A stretch of DNA of 64,000 nt from Gp13-AA77 sp035949375. GTDB taxonomy: Bacteria; Acidobacteriota; Terriglobia; UBA7540. A program made the translations under genes and the position numbers. How positions within the stretch are numbered: position 1 is the first letter of the stretch; every line of letters starts with the position of its first letter. The stretch is from assembly GCA_035949375.1 (NCBI GenBank), contig DASZIG010000100.1, positions 45,837 to 109,836 on the forward strand. Direction: 5' to 3'. The notes under the pieces are model-generated. The model worked only from the letters and a program-made list of their open reading frames with translations. It did no database searches and was not told the DNA's origin. Shown one piece after another: positions 17,745 through 26,147 of the stretch.

Positions 17745-17830
17745 TAGACCCTCCATAAGAACGCAATATAAACAGACGAACAGTCAGGGATACCAGTGGC
17801 CGCAGTTGAGCGCCTGGACTCTCCGCGCGC

Positions 17831-18793
17831 TCAGCGGCTGCTGCCCGGCTCGACGCCGAAGTGCGCGCGCAAGTTGCGCAAGGACGATTTTGCCGCCAGC
17901 GCCCACTCCCGCGGACGTGATCCGCGCCGCCTCATGGCCGAAATCACGTCGAGCGGCGCACATACCAGTAAGACACAGCCCACGATCAATTTCAAGAAAA
18001 CGTACGCCGCGAAGCTCTTGTGCTGCTTGTAGTAGTACATCAGCGCCCGGATGCTCAGCATCCTCCGCTCGGAGCTGAGAAGCTTGCGGAGCGAAGCCGA
18101 GCCGTAATGTGTCACCTGGGCGCCGGGCACGTAGACCGCCTTCCAGCCCTGGCGCTTCAGGCGGTAGCACAGGTCAACGTCCTCCATCCAGAACCAGTAC
18201 CCTTCGTCGAGCAGGCCGGCCGAATCGAGGGCGCTGCGCCGGACGAGCAGGCAGGCGCCCGCCAGATGCTCGCTCGCGCCGCCGCGCTCGGGGTCAAAGC
18301 TGTGGGTGAGCAGGTCGCGCGTCCAGGAGCGCTTCTCGAGCCAGGGATTCACACCGAGCACTCCGCAAGCCAGGCTGCGAAAGCGCGGAAAACGCCGGTG
18401 CGTATAGCCCCGCTGCAGCGACCCGTCCGGATTCAGGAGCCTCGGACCCGCCACGCCCACGCTGGGGTCAGAATCAAGCGCACGGAGCATCAATCCGAGC
18501 GATCCGGGCTGCAACATGGCGTCGTCATTCAGCATCAGGACCGCCCGCCCGCTGCTGGCGCGGATGCCCTGGTTATTTCCAGCCGAGAAGCTCAGGTTTT
18601 CCTCGTTGCGGATCACCCGCAGGCCCGGAAATCGCGCCGCCATGCGCTGCGGAGTACCGTCCGCCGAAGCGTTGTCAATCAGGATTACTTCGCCTTTGAG
18701 CCCGGCGCGCTCGATCTCGCTGAAGCAAGCCTCGAGGCAGCGGGGCAGCAGCTCCGGCTGATTGCGCGTCAGGATCACGATGGAGACGTCCAT
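17831..18793 (-). CDS. glycosyltransferase family 2 (rhamnosyltransferase-like), paralogue A
   Basis: A 320-aa protein from ATG 18791-18793 (MDVSIVIL). GT-A fold: VSIVILTRNQPELLPRCLEA at the N-terminus, VILIDNASADGTP, the DxD-type LMLNDDAML, and EHLAGACLLVRR with WMEDVDLCYRLKRQGWKA (catalytic ED). There is a C-terminal hydrophobic segment around residues 258-280. The family adds rhamnose or similar sugars to surface glycans, fitting the rfb genes nearby. It is clearly homologous to the divergently encoded GT2 at 18995-19945, with nearly the same length and shared motifs throughout, so the pair arose by duplication with inversion. Confidence 0.85.
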   Translation of the reverse strand: MDVSIVILTRNQPELLPRCLEACFSEIERAGLKGEVILIDNASADGTPQRMAARFPGLRVIRNEENLSFSAGNNQGIRASSGRAVLMLNDDAMLQPGSLGLMLRALDSDPSVGVAGPRLLNPDGSLQRGYTHRRFPRFRSLACGVLGVNPWLEKRSWTRDLLTHSFDPERGGASEHLAGACLLVRRSALDSAGLLDEGYWFWMEDVDLCYRLKRQGWKAVYVPGAQVTHYGSASLRKLLSSERRMLSIRALMYYYKQHKSFAAYVFLKLIVGCVLLVCAPLDVISAMRRRGSRPREWALAAKSSLRNLRAHFGVEPGSSR

Positions 18794-18994
18794 AGCGGCG
18801 GCTGCAGAGCGCAAATCAATGATAACCGAACGAGAGCGTCATGATACAGAGCGTCGCCCGAGCGCGAAAGGGATTCCACATCGGCAAGTGACGCCAGTAC
18901 CGCATGGGACCCTGTTGACTTCGAGCGCCGCCAGTCCACATATTGGAAAGGAGACGATTTAACTCCTGCGCCTCTTTAGCCGTTGCGGGGACCG

Positions 18995-19945
18995 ATGGAT
19001 ATTTCGATTTGCGTTCTGACGCACCATCAGCCTGAGCTGTTGCCGCGGTGCCTCGCCTGCTGCCTGGCGGAGATCGAGCGGGCCGGCGTCGTGGGCGAGG
19101 TCATCCTGATTGACAATGCTTCGACGGACGGGAGCCCTCAGAGCGCGGCGGCCCTGTTTCCCGGGGTCAGGATCATCCGCAACGAGCAGAATCTGAGCTT
19201 CTCGGCGGCCAACAATGAGGCCATCCGCGCGAGCCGGGGGCGTTCGGTGCTGATTCTGAATGACGATGCCCTGCTTCAGGAGGGGTCGCTCGGCCTCATG
19301 GTGCGGAAGCTCGACGGTGATCCCGCCATCGGCGCCCTCGCGCCCAAGCTGCTGAACGTGGACGGCTCGCCGCAATGGGAGTACGACAACCGGCGATTCC
19401 CGCATCTGCGCCACATTGTCTGCGAGGTCCTCGGGCTCGACCGGTTGATGCTCAAGACCTCCGTCACGCGGAGCCTCTTCACCCTTTCCAAAGACCCCAA
19501 CCAGGGCGGGGAAGCGGAGCACCTGGCCGGGGCCTGCCTGCTGGTGCGGCGTGAAGTGCTCGACCGCGTTGGGATGTTCGATGAGGGCTTTCCACTCTGG
19601 TTTGAGGACACGGACTTGTGTTATCGAATCAAGGAGGCCGGCTGGGGACTCTTTTATCTCGAAGAGGCGCGCGTGATTCACTATGGCACGGCCACCACCA
19701 GCGGCCTGGCGTTTTCGAGGAGGGTGAGCCTTTACACGAAATCCCTCACCCGCTATTTCGCGAAGCATTCGGGTTTTCTGACCTGCCTGTTGCTGCGGCT
19801 GATCCTGTTCCTGACCATCGCTTTGAAGACGGTGAAGGCCGCGCTCGGTCACCTGCTGCGGCCCGGTTCGAGCCAGGCGGAATATCGCGACGTAATGGCA
19901 GGGTCGTTGAAGGCGCTGCGCGTTGTTTTGCTGGAGTGGAACTGA
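18995..19945 (+). CDS. glycosyltransferase family 2 (rhamnosyltransferase-like), paralogue B
   Basis: A 316-aa protein from ATG 18995 with GCGGGG upstream; a TTG at 18983 would add four residues. It shares with paralogue A the segments HHQPELLPRCLAC, EVILIDNASTDGSPQ, IRNEQNLSFSAANNEAIRAS, LILNDDALLQEGSLGLM, AEHLAGACLLVRRE and WFEDTDLCYRIKEAGWG. It is one of only two plus-strand genes inside the large minus-strand polysaccharide cluster, so it has its own transcription signal or came in by rearrangement. Its stop codon lies inside a 12-bp tandem duplication. Confidence 0.85.
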   Translation: MDISICVLTHHQPELLPRCLACCLAEIERAGVVGEVILIDNASTDGSPQSAAALFPGVRIIRNEQNLSFSAANNEAIRASRGRSVLILNDDALLQEGSLGLMVRKLDGDPAIGALAPKLLNVDGSPQWEYDNRRFPHLRHIVCEVLGLDRLMLKTSVTRSLFTLSKDPNQGGEAEHLAGACLLVRREVLDRVGMFDEGFPLWFEDTDLCYRIKEAGWGLFYLEEARVIHYGTATTSGLAFSRRVSLYTKSLTRYFAKHSGFLTCLLLRLILFLTIALKTVKAALGHLLRPGSSQAEYRDVMAGSLKALRVVLLEWN

Positions 19946-19959
19946 TCGTGGAACTGATC
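19936..19959. repeat. 12-bp perfect tandem duplication across a stop codon
   Basis: GTGGAACTGATC occurs twice in immediate succession (19936-19947 and 19948-19959). The TGA stop of the GT2 paralogue B is in the first copy, so the second copy is outside the gene. Confidence 0.9.
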
Positions 19960-20141
19960 AGGGGACAGCGCCGCATGCGGATAGTTTTTCCACAGGATAA
20001 ACCTATGAACTTATTGGGTGAAATAAGTATTCTCACCGATCCTGGCCGTACCCACGACCCTACCGATGGGTGCCATAATCCAGTTTGGGGTCGCCGGTGC
20101 TGGCGTCGCTTGCCAATGTGGAATCCCTTTCTCGCACCGTT

Positions 20142-20163
20142 GATTCCCGCGAAGGCGGGAATC
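20142..20163. repeat. REP-like hairpin (GATTCCCGC ... GCGGGAATC)
   Basis: A perfect 9-bp inverted repeat around a GAAG tetraloop. The sequence type (ATTCCCGCGAAGGCGGGAAT) is a widespread dispersed intergenic palindrome in high-GC bacteria. It was probably spread by a REP-type mechanism; no transposase is present here. Confidence 0.7.
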
Positions 20164-20327
20164 CAGTCTTGACAATCATGACTCGATCTCTCAATCGCGC
20201 AATGACTGAATCGTGCTTCGAGAATTCGCGCGTTCTCCGGGCTAGGGGCAGGTTCGAAACCTCCCCGGTTACGATTTCATCCGCGATCCTGCAAAAAGCC
20301 GAAAAAAAAGAATCTAAAATTTTGCAA

Positions 20328-20476
20328 AACGAAGCCACTAAGCCTAATGGAATCAACAAATCGACCTGAAAAAAGGGTCAAAACGAAGCCAAACGAAGCC
20401 ACTGCTGCTCGTCCTAAGTCCTTTAGAATAGCATCAGCTGCAGGCGAGTGGCTCTGTTTTCATCAAACGAAGCCAC
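20328..20476. repeat. four direct copies of AACGAAGCCA(C)
   Basis: Copies start at 20328, 20382, 20392 and 20466; three continue as AACGAAGCCAC. Two are directly adjacent (10-bp period) and the others are spaced by 54 and 74 bases, so this is not a CRISPR array. The copies are separated by A-rich unique sequence. Confidence 0.75.
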
Positions 20477-20558
20477 CGATCGACGACCGCTCGCTCCGCA
20501 AACTTTAATCGATAGCGGGAAGCGCGGCGGACTGTAAAGCGGAGGAGAGAGAGGAAGC

Positions 20559-21317
20559 TTGGCGAATCAGAAGATCGGACGCGACCGGCCGTGGCTCTTT
20601 CACTATCCGGTCGAGACGCGTTATGAGGCCGGCCCGTGGCTGCCGCGCTGGGTCGCGAGGATGGAAGGCAATCAATTCCTCCTGCGCTTTCTCTCGTATT
20701 TTCGCGCCACCGACCGGCCGGCGCTGGTGCGTTGGCGGCATTCGGTCAACGAGAGAATGGTGGAAGTGCCCTTCGTGCTGCGCAGCCTGGAAGAGAGCGA
20801 CGAGCGCATTCTGGACGTCGGCTGCTCGCAGAGCATTCTGCCGCTGGAACTCGCGCATCTCGGCTTCCGCGTCTGGGGGATCGATCAGCGCAGCTACCCG
20901 GTGCGGCATCCGAACTTCGCGTTCGTGCGCTGTGATGTCTGCCAGCTCAGTTTCCCGGCGTCGTTCTTTGACACCGTGATCTGCCTCTCAACGCTCGAGC
21001 ATGTCGGCCTCGGATTTTATGGCGACACCCAGCATGAGCGGGGAGACTTGGCGGCCATCCGCGAACTCAGCCGGGTTCTCAAGCCCGGCGGCAAGCTGAT
21101 TCTCACCACGCCCTACGGCCGGCGCGGCGAGGGCTGGCAGCGCGTTTACGATTCCGCCGGCATTGCGGAACTTCTGGCCGGACTCAGAATCGAGAAGGCC
21201 CGGTATTGCGTGCAGGCGGGCGATGTCTGGCAGGAGACGGACGAGCGCAGCCTGCGCGAGATCGATTCCACGGACGAAACGCGGGCGGTGATCCTGATCG
21301 TGGCCCGCAAGCCTTAA
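20559..21317 (+). CDS. class I SAM-dependent methyltransferase
   Basis: A 252-aa protein read from a TTG at 20559-20561, with the strong purine run GGAGGAGAGAGAGGAAGC just upstream; no ATG alternative fits. Motif I is ILDVGCSQSILPLELAHLGF (about residues 86-105), motif II ends GIDQR, and FFDTVICLSTLEHVGLGFYG plus LKPGGKLILTTPYG are the post-motif regions of Methyltransf_11/25-type enzymes. The target could be a sugar residue of the glycan or a lipid carrier. It is plus-strand, opposite to the rfb genes that follow, with which it converges. Confidence 0.8.
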   Translation: MANQKIGRDRPWLFHYPVETRYEAGPWLPRWVARMEGNQFLLRFLSYFRATDRPALVRWRHSVNERMVEVPFVLRSLEESDERILDVGCSQSILPLELAHLGFRVWGIDQRSYPVRHPNFAFVRCDVCQLSFPASFFDTVICLSTLEHVGLGFYGDTQHERGDLAAIRELSRVLKPGGKLILTTPYGRRGEGWQRVYDSAGIAELLAGLRIEKARYCVQAGDVWQETDERSLREIDSTDETRAVILIVARKP

Positions 21318-21408
21318 TGATCCCCGGAAAACGATGAGGGCACGCCTCAACGCCCCGGCGATCCGGGACCAATCATAGATAGCCTATACAAATAGCCTCA
21401 TTTGTGGA

Positions 21409-22287
21409 TCATGCGGCCGGAGCGGAACCGGGGGACGTCTTCCGGCGTTCGGCAAGATAGCGCTCAAGGCCGTCGTGCCAGGGCGCGAGGTTGTCGAAAC
21501 CGAGCGCTTCCAGCCTGCGATTGCGCAAGACCGAGTAGAGCGGACGCCGCGCCGGGGCGCCGAAGGCCTCGGAGGTGGTCGGAAGAAGGTCAGCCCGCAC
21601 GCCCTCGAGCTCGAAGATCGCCCGCGCGAACTCGAACCACGAGCACGACCCGTGCGCGGTGATGTGGTAGAGGCCGTAAGCCCCGGTCCCGATCAACTCG
21701 GTGACTTTGCGGGCAAGCTCGGCGGTGGAGGTGGGCGTCACCACCTGGTCACTGACCACGCGCAAGGTCTTGCCTTGAGCGGCCGCGCGCAGCATGGTCT
21801 CCACGAAGTTGCCGCCCTTGGATCGGCTGCCCCCGAGGCCGAACAGTCCGCAGGTGCGAATCACGAAGTGCCTCGGGTGCGTGGCCGCCAGGTATTCGCC
21901 CGCCAGCTTGGAGGCGGCATAAACGCTCAATGGGCCCGGACGGTCCGTCTCAACGTAGGGCTCGGTCTGAGCTCCGTCGAAGACGTAGTCCGTGCTGAAG
22001 TGGACGAGGGTTGCTCCGGTTCGGCCGCAAGCTTGCGCCAGTCCGCGTACCGCCAGGGTGTTGACCTGAAACGCGCGCTCCGCCTGGGTCTCGCAGTCGT
22101 CCACGCGATGAAAGGCCGCCGTATTGATGACCACATCCGGCTGGTGCCGCTCGAACGCCTGGCGCACCGATTCCGGTTCGGTGATCTCAATGTCAGCGTG
22201 GGTCAGGGGAACGCAGACGCCGGCGGGAAACGACTTTTGCAAGTCGCCGCCCAACTGTCCGCCGGCCCCGATCAGCATCACTCTCAT
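21409..22287 (-). CDS. rfbD: dTDP-4-dehydrorhamnose reductase
   Basis: A 292-aa SDR-fold protein from ATG 22287, 16 bases after the rfbC stop. NAD(P) loop MLIGAGGQLGGDL, then DIEITEPESV, VVINTAAFHRVDDCE, HFSTDYVFDG and the catalytic YAASK. It reduces dTDP-4-keto-L-rhamnose to dTDP-L-rhamnose, the last step of the pathway encoded by the four adjacent genes. Length and motifs are normal for RfbD/RmlD. The C-terminal ~15 residues are a non-conserved extension. Confidence 0.93.
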   Translation of the reverse strand: MRVMLIGAGGQLGGDLQKSFPAGVCVPLTHADIEITEPESVRQAFERHQPDVVINTAAFHRVDDCETQAERAFQVNTLAVRGLAQACGRTGATLVHFSTDYVFDGAQTEPYVETDRPGPLSVYAASKLAGEYLAATHPRHFVIRTCGLFGLGGSRSKGGNFVETMLRAAAQGKTLRVVSDQVVTPTSTAELARKVTELIGTGAYGLYHITAHGSCSWFEFARAIFELEGVRADLLPTTSEAFGAPARRPLYSVLRNRRLEALGFDNLAPWHDGLERYLAERRKTSPGSAPAA

Positions 22288-22303
22288 AGTCCGTCAACGT
22301 TGG

Positions 22304-22885
22304 TCAACGCGAGTCCCCGTATCTGAAGTTGTCGGATTCCGGCGAGGTCAGCCACTCCTCGAGCGTCCGCGCCGATCGATCTTTTTCCGAGAGAATCGCG
22401 TTCGCGACCGGCCACTCGATGCCGATGGCGGGATCGTCCCAGCGAATGCCTGACTCCGCGCGGGCGTTATAGATCGCGGTGCACTTATACTGCACGTCCG
22501 CATAGTCGGAAAGCACGCAGAATCCGCGCGCGAAACCAGGCGGCGCCCACACCTGCTTCTTGTTTTCCGCGGAGACCTCGATGCCGAACCACTCTCCGAG
22601 CGTGGGCGAGGCCTTGCGGATGTCCACCGCCACCAGAAAGGCGCTCCCCGAGGTCACACGCATCAGCTTGCCCATGGGCGGGTCCCACTGAAAGTGCAGA
22701 CCGCGGACCACGCCGCGTTGGGAGTGCGACTGGTTGTCCTGGAGAAATTCGTGGGGCAGGCCGAGCGCGCGAAAATGGTCGGCGCGGAACGTTTCCATGA
22801 AGAAGCCGCGCTGGTCACCGAAGACGTCCGGAGCCAGTACGAGCACGTCGCCGTCCACGTGCCGGGATTCGATCCGGAATGCCAC
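22304..22885 (-). CDS. rfbC: dTDP-4-dehydrorhamnose 3,5-epimerase
   Basis: A 193-aa cupin-fold protein from ATG 22885. Diagnostic segments are GFFMETFRADHF, QDNQSHSQRGVVRGLHFQ (catalytic His in RGLHFQ), FARGFCVLSDYADVQYKC and GIRWDDPAIGIEWP. It epimerises C3 and C5 of dTDP-4-keto-6-deoxyglucose. It lies between rfbB and rfbD with short gaps (42 and 16 bases), consistent with one operon. Length is standard for the family. Confidence 0.93.
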   Translation of the reverse strand: MAFRIESRHVDGDVLVLAPDVFGDQRGFFMETFRADHFRALGLPHEFLQDNQSHSQRGVVRGLHFQWDPPMGKLMRVTSGSAFLVAVDIRKASPTLGEWFGIEVSAENKKQVWAPPGFARGFCVLSDYADVQYKCTAIYNARAESGIRWDDPAIGIEWPVANAILSEKDRSARTLEEWLTSPESDNFRYGDSR

Positions 22886-22927
22886 TCTGAGTGTCCTCCT
22901 TCAAGGAAACCGGGCGGCTCCGGCGTT

Positions 22928-23953
22928 TTACAGGGCCGTGAGAAAATCGCGCCGCGTGTAGTGTTTTTCGTAGTAAGCCTGGTATTCGCCGCCGCGCACC
23001 CTCGCCATCCAATCCGGGTGCGCGCGATACCAATCCACGGTCCGTTTCAGCCCTTCCTCGAGACCGACGGTGGGCGTCCAACCGAGCTCACCCTGGATTT
23101 TTTCGGTGCTGAGCGCATAGCGCCGGTCGTGCCCGGGACGGTCCTTCACGTACTCGATCAGGTCCTCGGAGCGCTCCAGCAGAGCGAGCAGCCTGCGAAT
23201 GATCTCGAGGTTGGCCACCGGCTGCCCATAGCCGATGTTGTAGACCTCGCCGGGCCGCCCCGCCTCGAGAACCCGGTCGAGCGCGCGGCAGTGATCCTCC
23301 ACAAAAACCCAATCGCGCTCATTCAAACCATCTCCGTAGACGGGAAGTTTCTTTCCCTCGAGGCCATTGGCGATCATCAGCGGAATCAGCTTTTCGGGGA
23401 ACTGGTAAGGTCCGTAATTGTTCGAACAGCGGGTGGTCAGCACCGGGTAGCCGTACGTCTGCCAGAAGCTGCGCGCGAGCAAATCGGCCCCGGCCTTGCT
23501 GGCAGCGTAGGGGCTGTTGGGCTCGAGCATCGAGCCTTCGTGCGCGAATTCACCGGGCTTCATGCTGCCGTAGACCTCGTCCGTGCCGACATACAAGAAC
23601 CGGCCCACATGATGCCGCCGGGCCGCATCGAGCAGCGTGAATGTGCCGAGCACGTTGGTCTGGACGAACTCGCGGCCGCCCGTAATGCTGCGGTCCACGT
23701 GGGTCTCAGCGGCGAAGTGCACGATGGCGTCAAAGGACTCCTGAAGGACCTGGTCCACCACCGCCGCGTCCGCGATGTCGCCGCGCACAAAGCGGTAATT
23801 CGGCCCGGACTCCAGGCCGGCCAGATTCTCGAGATTCCCTGCGTAGGTGAGCTTGTCCAGATTGAGGATGAAACTATCAGGGCGCGTCTTGAGGAAGTAG
23901 TGGATGAAATTCGACCCGATGAATCCGGCTCCGCCAGTAACCAAGAGTCTCAA
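22928..23953 (-). CDS. rfbB: dTDP-glucose 4,6-dehydratase
   Basis: A 341-aa extended SDR from ATG 23953. NAD-binding VTGGAGFIGSNF, HFAAETHVDRSI, the active-site Thr-Asp-Glu in VGTDEVYGS, and SPYAASKAGAD with catalytic Tyr/Lys. RSNNYGP-type (RCSNNYGPYQFPEKLIP) and NERDWVFVEDHCRAL complete the RmlB signature. It converts dTDP-glucose to dTDP-4-keto-6-deoxyglucose. It is the second enzyme of the dTDP-rhamnose pathway, following rfbA by 60 bases on the coding strand. Confidence 0.95.
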   Translation of the reverse strand: MRLLVTGGAGFIGSNFIHYFLKTRPDSFILNLDKLTYAGNLENLAGLESGPNYRFVRGDIADAAVVDQVLQESFDAIVHFAAETHVDRSITGGREFVQTNVLGTFTLLDAARRHHVGRFLYVGTDEVYGSMKPGEFAHEGSMLEPNSPYAASKAGADLLARSFWQTYGYPVLTTRCSNNYGPYQFPEKLIPLMIANGLEGKKLPVYGDGLNERDWVFVEDHCRALDRVLEAGRPGEVYNIGYGQPVANLEIIRRLLALLERSEDLIEYVKDRPGHDRRYALSTEKIQGELGWTPTVGLEEGLKRTVDWYRAHPDWMARVRGGEYQAYYEKHYTRRDFLTAL

Positions 23954-24013
23954 TCTGGTCTGCTCCTTAAGAACGCGGACTGCAGCAAGAATACGAGCCG
24001 CAGCCGAGCGGCC

Positions 24014-24745
24014 CTAAACCTTATTCGCCCCGGTTTCAGCGGCCAGTTGGTTGGCGCGCAGCAGCGACTCAAAGGTTCCGGCATCCGTCCACCAGCCCTC
24101 CAGCGTGCTGTGGCTGAGGTGGCCATCCGCGAGGTAGTGGTTGTTCACGTCCGTGATTTCGAGCTCGCCGCGGTCCGACGGCTTGAGCCGCCGGATGTAG
24201 TCGAACACCGTGGCATCGTACATGTAGATCCCGATCACGGCGTAGGGGGACTTCGGATCCTTCGGTTTTTCCTCGATGCGAACCACGCGCTCGCCCTCGA
24301 AAACGGGCACCCCAAATCGCTGTGGGTCCGGAACCTCTTTCAGAATGATGTGGCCCCCGGCGCATCCGCCTTGTTCGAAAACAGCTCGCGCCCCGATCAC
24401 ATTATTCTCAATAATGTTGTCGCCGAGCACCACACAGATCGGCTGGCCGTCCGCGAAGTGCTCCGAAAGGCGGAGGGCATCGGCGATTCCGCCCTCGCCT
24501 TCCTGATAGGTGTAGTTGATGTGCTTCAGACCGAAAGCCTTGCCATTGCCGAGCAGCCGCAGGAAGTCGCCCGCGTTCTGTCCGCCGGTCACGAGCAGAA
24601 TGTCCGTAATTCCGGCGTTGACCAGCGTCTGAATGGGATGGAACACCATGGGCCGGTCGTAGATCGGCAGCAGATGTTTGTTGGTGACCCGCGTCAAGGG
24701 ATAGAGCCGCGACCCTGTTCCACCCGCCAGAATAACGCCTTTCAT
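24014..24745 (-). CDS. rfbA: glucose-1-phosphate thymidylyltransferase (short form)
   Basis: A 243-aa nucleotidyltransferase from ATG 24745 with AGGTGAG immediately upstream. Motifs: GVILAGGTGSRLYPLT, NKHLLPIYDRPM, VVLGDNIIENN, EEKPKDPKSPYAVIGIYMYD and EITDVNNHYL. It is about 50 residues shorter than classical RmlA because the C-terminal allosteric helices are absent, a form common in several phyla. It makes dTDP-glucose and so feeds rfbB, rfbC and rfbD directly downstream. The short form may lack the classical feedback site; this is inference from length only. Confidence 0.9.
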   Translation of the reverse strand: MKGVILAGGTGSRLYPLTRVTNKHLLPIYDRPMVFHPIQTLVNAGITDILLVTGGQNAGDFLRLLGNGKAFGLKHINYTYQEGEGGIADALRLSEHFADGQPICVVLGDNIIENNVIGARAVFEQGGCAGGHIILKEVPDPQRFGVPVFEGERVVRIEEKPKDPKSPYAVIGIYMYDATVFDYIRRLKPSDRGELEITDVNNHYLADGHLSHSTLEGWWTDAGTFESLLRANQLAAETGANKV

Positions 24746-24769
24746 CTCACCTCTTCGCTCGGGAATTTG

Positions 24770-25924
24770 CTATCGCATCGACGAAGGCAGGATAGCCTTC
24801 GGGCCCACGGCGGCAGCGTCTCCGGCGATCATAAGCCGCAGGCGCTCCGCATTGCGAGCGCTGTCCTCGTAGATGCGGCCGAGGCAACGCACATTTCTCG
24901 ACCGCAATTCGTCCAGGCGCTCCCGCCCCGTTTGGGCCGGGTCGAACAGATCATCGACCGTCAGATAACGGTATCCATACTCCGGAAAATCTCCGATCGC
25001 GGGACTGAGCACGATCGGCACCAGACCGTAGTCGATGTACTCGACCATCTTCGTCGGCATCGACACCCGATTGATAAGAATATCATCCCTGAGAACAAAT
25101 CCGGCGTCGGCCTTGCTATACTCGGCCACGATGTCCTGCGGGGTGCGCGTATCCACCTGCACCCGTCCGTCGAGTCCGAGTTGCGTCACCTTGCGCTTCA
25201 GTTCCGGCAGGAATACCGGGGGCACGAAAATGCTCGTATGTACTTCCGGCCGCTGGCTCGCGAGGCGCACCAGGATCTCCAGCATCAAATCGACCTTCTG
25301 CCAGCGGTTCACGGTGCCCGCGTAGATCAGGCGCAGCGGCTGCGAGCGGTCGCGCCGGCCCCACGCAGGGCGCTGCGGGCCGCGGAAGTTGGAATTCGGC
25401 ACGGTCAGGATACGGTCGGGGTCCGCGTACTGCGGGTACTTGCTGACGATATGATTCCCGAGTTTCCGCGTCACCACCACCAGGCCGCAGCCATACCGGA
25501 CAGCCTGGCGCTCAATCGACCCGAGAGCCTTCGCCAGATAATGATCGCCGAGAAAATCGATTTCCTCCGGCACCACTCCGTGAAGGTCCACGATCAGCTT
25601 CGGCCCGACCGCCTTCAGGTGCGGAAAAAGCTTGATGGCGTGCATGCAGGAGTGGACGTAGACCCAGCGAGCCCGCCGCAGCCGCTCGGCGATGATGTGA
25701 TGATGCAGGAAATAGTTCAGGGTCTCCACCCGCATGTTGCCATGCGACTCGACTCCATGACGAAAGACACGCTTGAACGAGATTTGCAGGTAGAGCCGCG
25801 GAACGTCCCGGAACAGGGCGTCGATGGCCGCGATGCGCTGGATCATTCCGGTGGGATCACGAGCCAGATCCGGGGCATCCGCGGCAAACACCAGCGCCGG
25901 CTCGAACTGGGAACCGAAGGCCAT
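24770..25924 (-). CDS. glycosyltransferase of the GT4/GT-B type
   Basis: A 384-aa protein from ATG 25924. The N-terminal half is only loosely conserved (RARWVYVHSCMHAIKLFP, LIVDLHGVVPEE). The C-terminal half has the donor-binding pattern LRLIYAGTVNRWQKVDLMLE, DIVAEYSKADAGFVLRDD and VSMPTKMVEYIDYGLVPIVLS, as in GT4 enzymes that use a family-specific acidic site in place of EX7E. Its stop is 24 bases upstream of rfbA on the same strand, so it may be co-expressed with the rhamnose genes and may use dTDP-rhamnose; that donor is inference. Confidence 0.72.
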   Translation of the reverse strand: MAFGSQFEPALVFAADAPDLARDPTGMIQRIAAIDALFRDVPRLYLQISFKRVFRHGVESHGNMRVETLNYFLHHHIIAERLRRARWVYVHSCMHAIKLFPHLKAVGPKLIVDLHGVVPEEIDFLGDHYLAKALGSIERQAVRYGCGLVVVTRKLGNHIVSKYPQYADPDRILTVPNSNFRGPQRPAWGRRDRSQPLRLIYAGTVNRWQKVDLMLEILVRLASQRPEVHTSIFVPPVFLPELKRKVTQLGLDGRVQVDTRTPQDIVAEYSKADAGFVLRDDILINRVSMPTKMVEYIDYGLVPIVLSPAIGDFPEYGYRYLTVDDLFDPAQTGRERLDELRSRNVRCLGRIYEDSARNAERLRLMIAGDAAAVGPKAILPSSMR

Positions 25925-25987
25925 GGACTGAGGGCTGACTAAGCGAACCGGGGCCTGAGAGGCTCGCGCTTACGATAACGCCTTTAT

Positions 25988-26016
25988 AGTTTAGTGCCGT
26001 TGAGTGCGGCCGACAA
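25988..26016 (-). promoter_or_regulatory. candidate sigma70-type promoter for the GT4-rfb unit
   Basis: On the minus strand TTGTCG, 17-base spacer, TAAACT, placed about 65 bases upstream of the GT4 start at 25924. Each hexamer matches consensus at four of six positions, so this is tentative. Confidence 0.3.
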
Positions 26017-26108
26017 GCGCGAGTCCGGATAGGAAACGCGCTCTTGACCTTGTGAGTTTGGGCGCAGCCTCAATCTTATTGATTCGCGCCCGCCGCAGGA
26101 GGAACTCA

Positions 26109-26131
26109 GGCCGGTTCAGTGGAGACCGGCC
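26109..26131 (-). terminator. perfect 7-bp hairpin downstream of carbamoyltransferase 1
   Basis: GGCCGGT, nine-base loop, ACCGGCC, located 17 bases beyond the stop of the minus-strand carbamoyltransferase. It lacks a T-run, so termination would need Rho or another factor. It sits between that gene and the candidate promoter for the GT4-rfb unit, which supports a transcript boundary here. Confidence 0.4.
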
Positions 26132-26147
26132 CTGCTCGTAAAGAATC

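Larger units (their letters stand above)
19946..20558. other. 613-bp intergenic region with repeats, no gene
   Basis: The region between GT2 paralogue B and the methyltransferase is richer in A+T than its surroundings and carries no convincing gene. It holds the second copy of a 12-bp duplication, a REP-like hairpin (20142-20163) and four copies of an AACGAAGCCA repeat (20328-20476). An open stretch of 94 codons across it is explained by the repeats and has no ribosome-binding site or family. A strong GGAGGAGAGAGAGG purine run precedes the methyltransferase. Confidence 0.6.

Noticed and set aside
20085..20369. A 94-codon plus-strand frame
   Set aside because: It runs through a REP-like hairpin and AACGAAGCCA repeats; its peptide (DSREGGNPV) is the usual false translation of such palindromes.
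20328..20476. Possible CRISPR array
   Set aside because: Repeats are only 10-11 bp, spacing is 10, 54 and 74 bases, and there are no cas genes.
22694..25942. A 1082-codon open frame on the plus strand
   Set aside because: It is exactly opposite rfbC, rfbB, rfbA and a glycosyltransferase, which are unmistakable. Its translation is rich in His, Arg and Gln with no family motif, as expected from codon bias in high-GC DNA.
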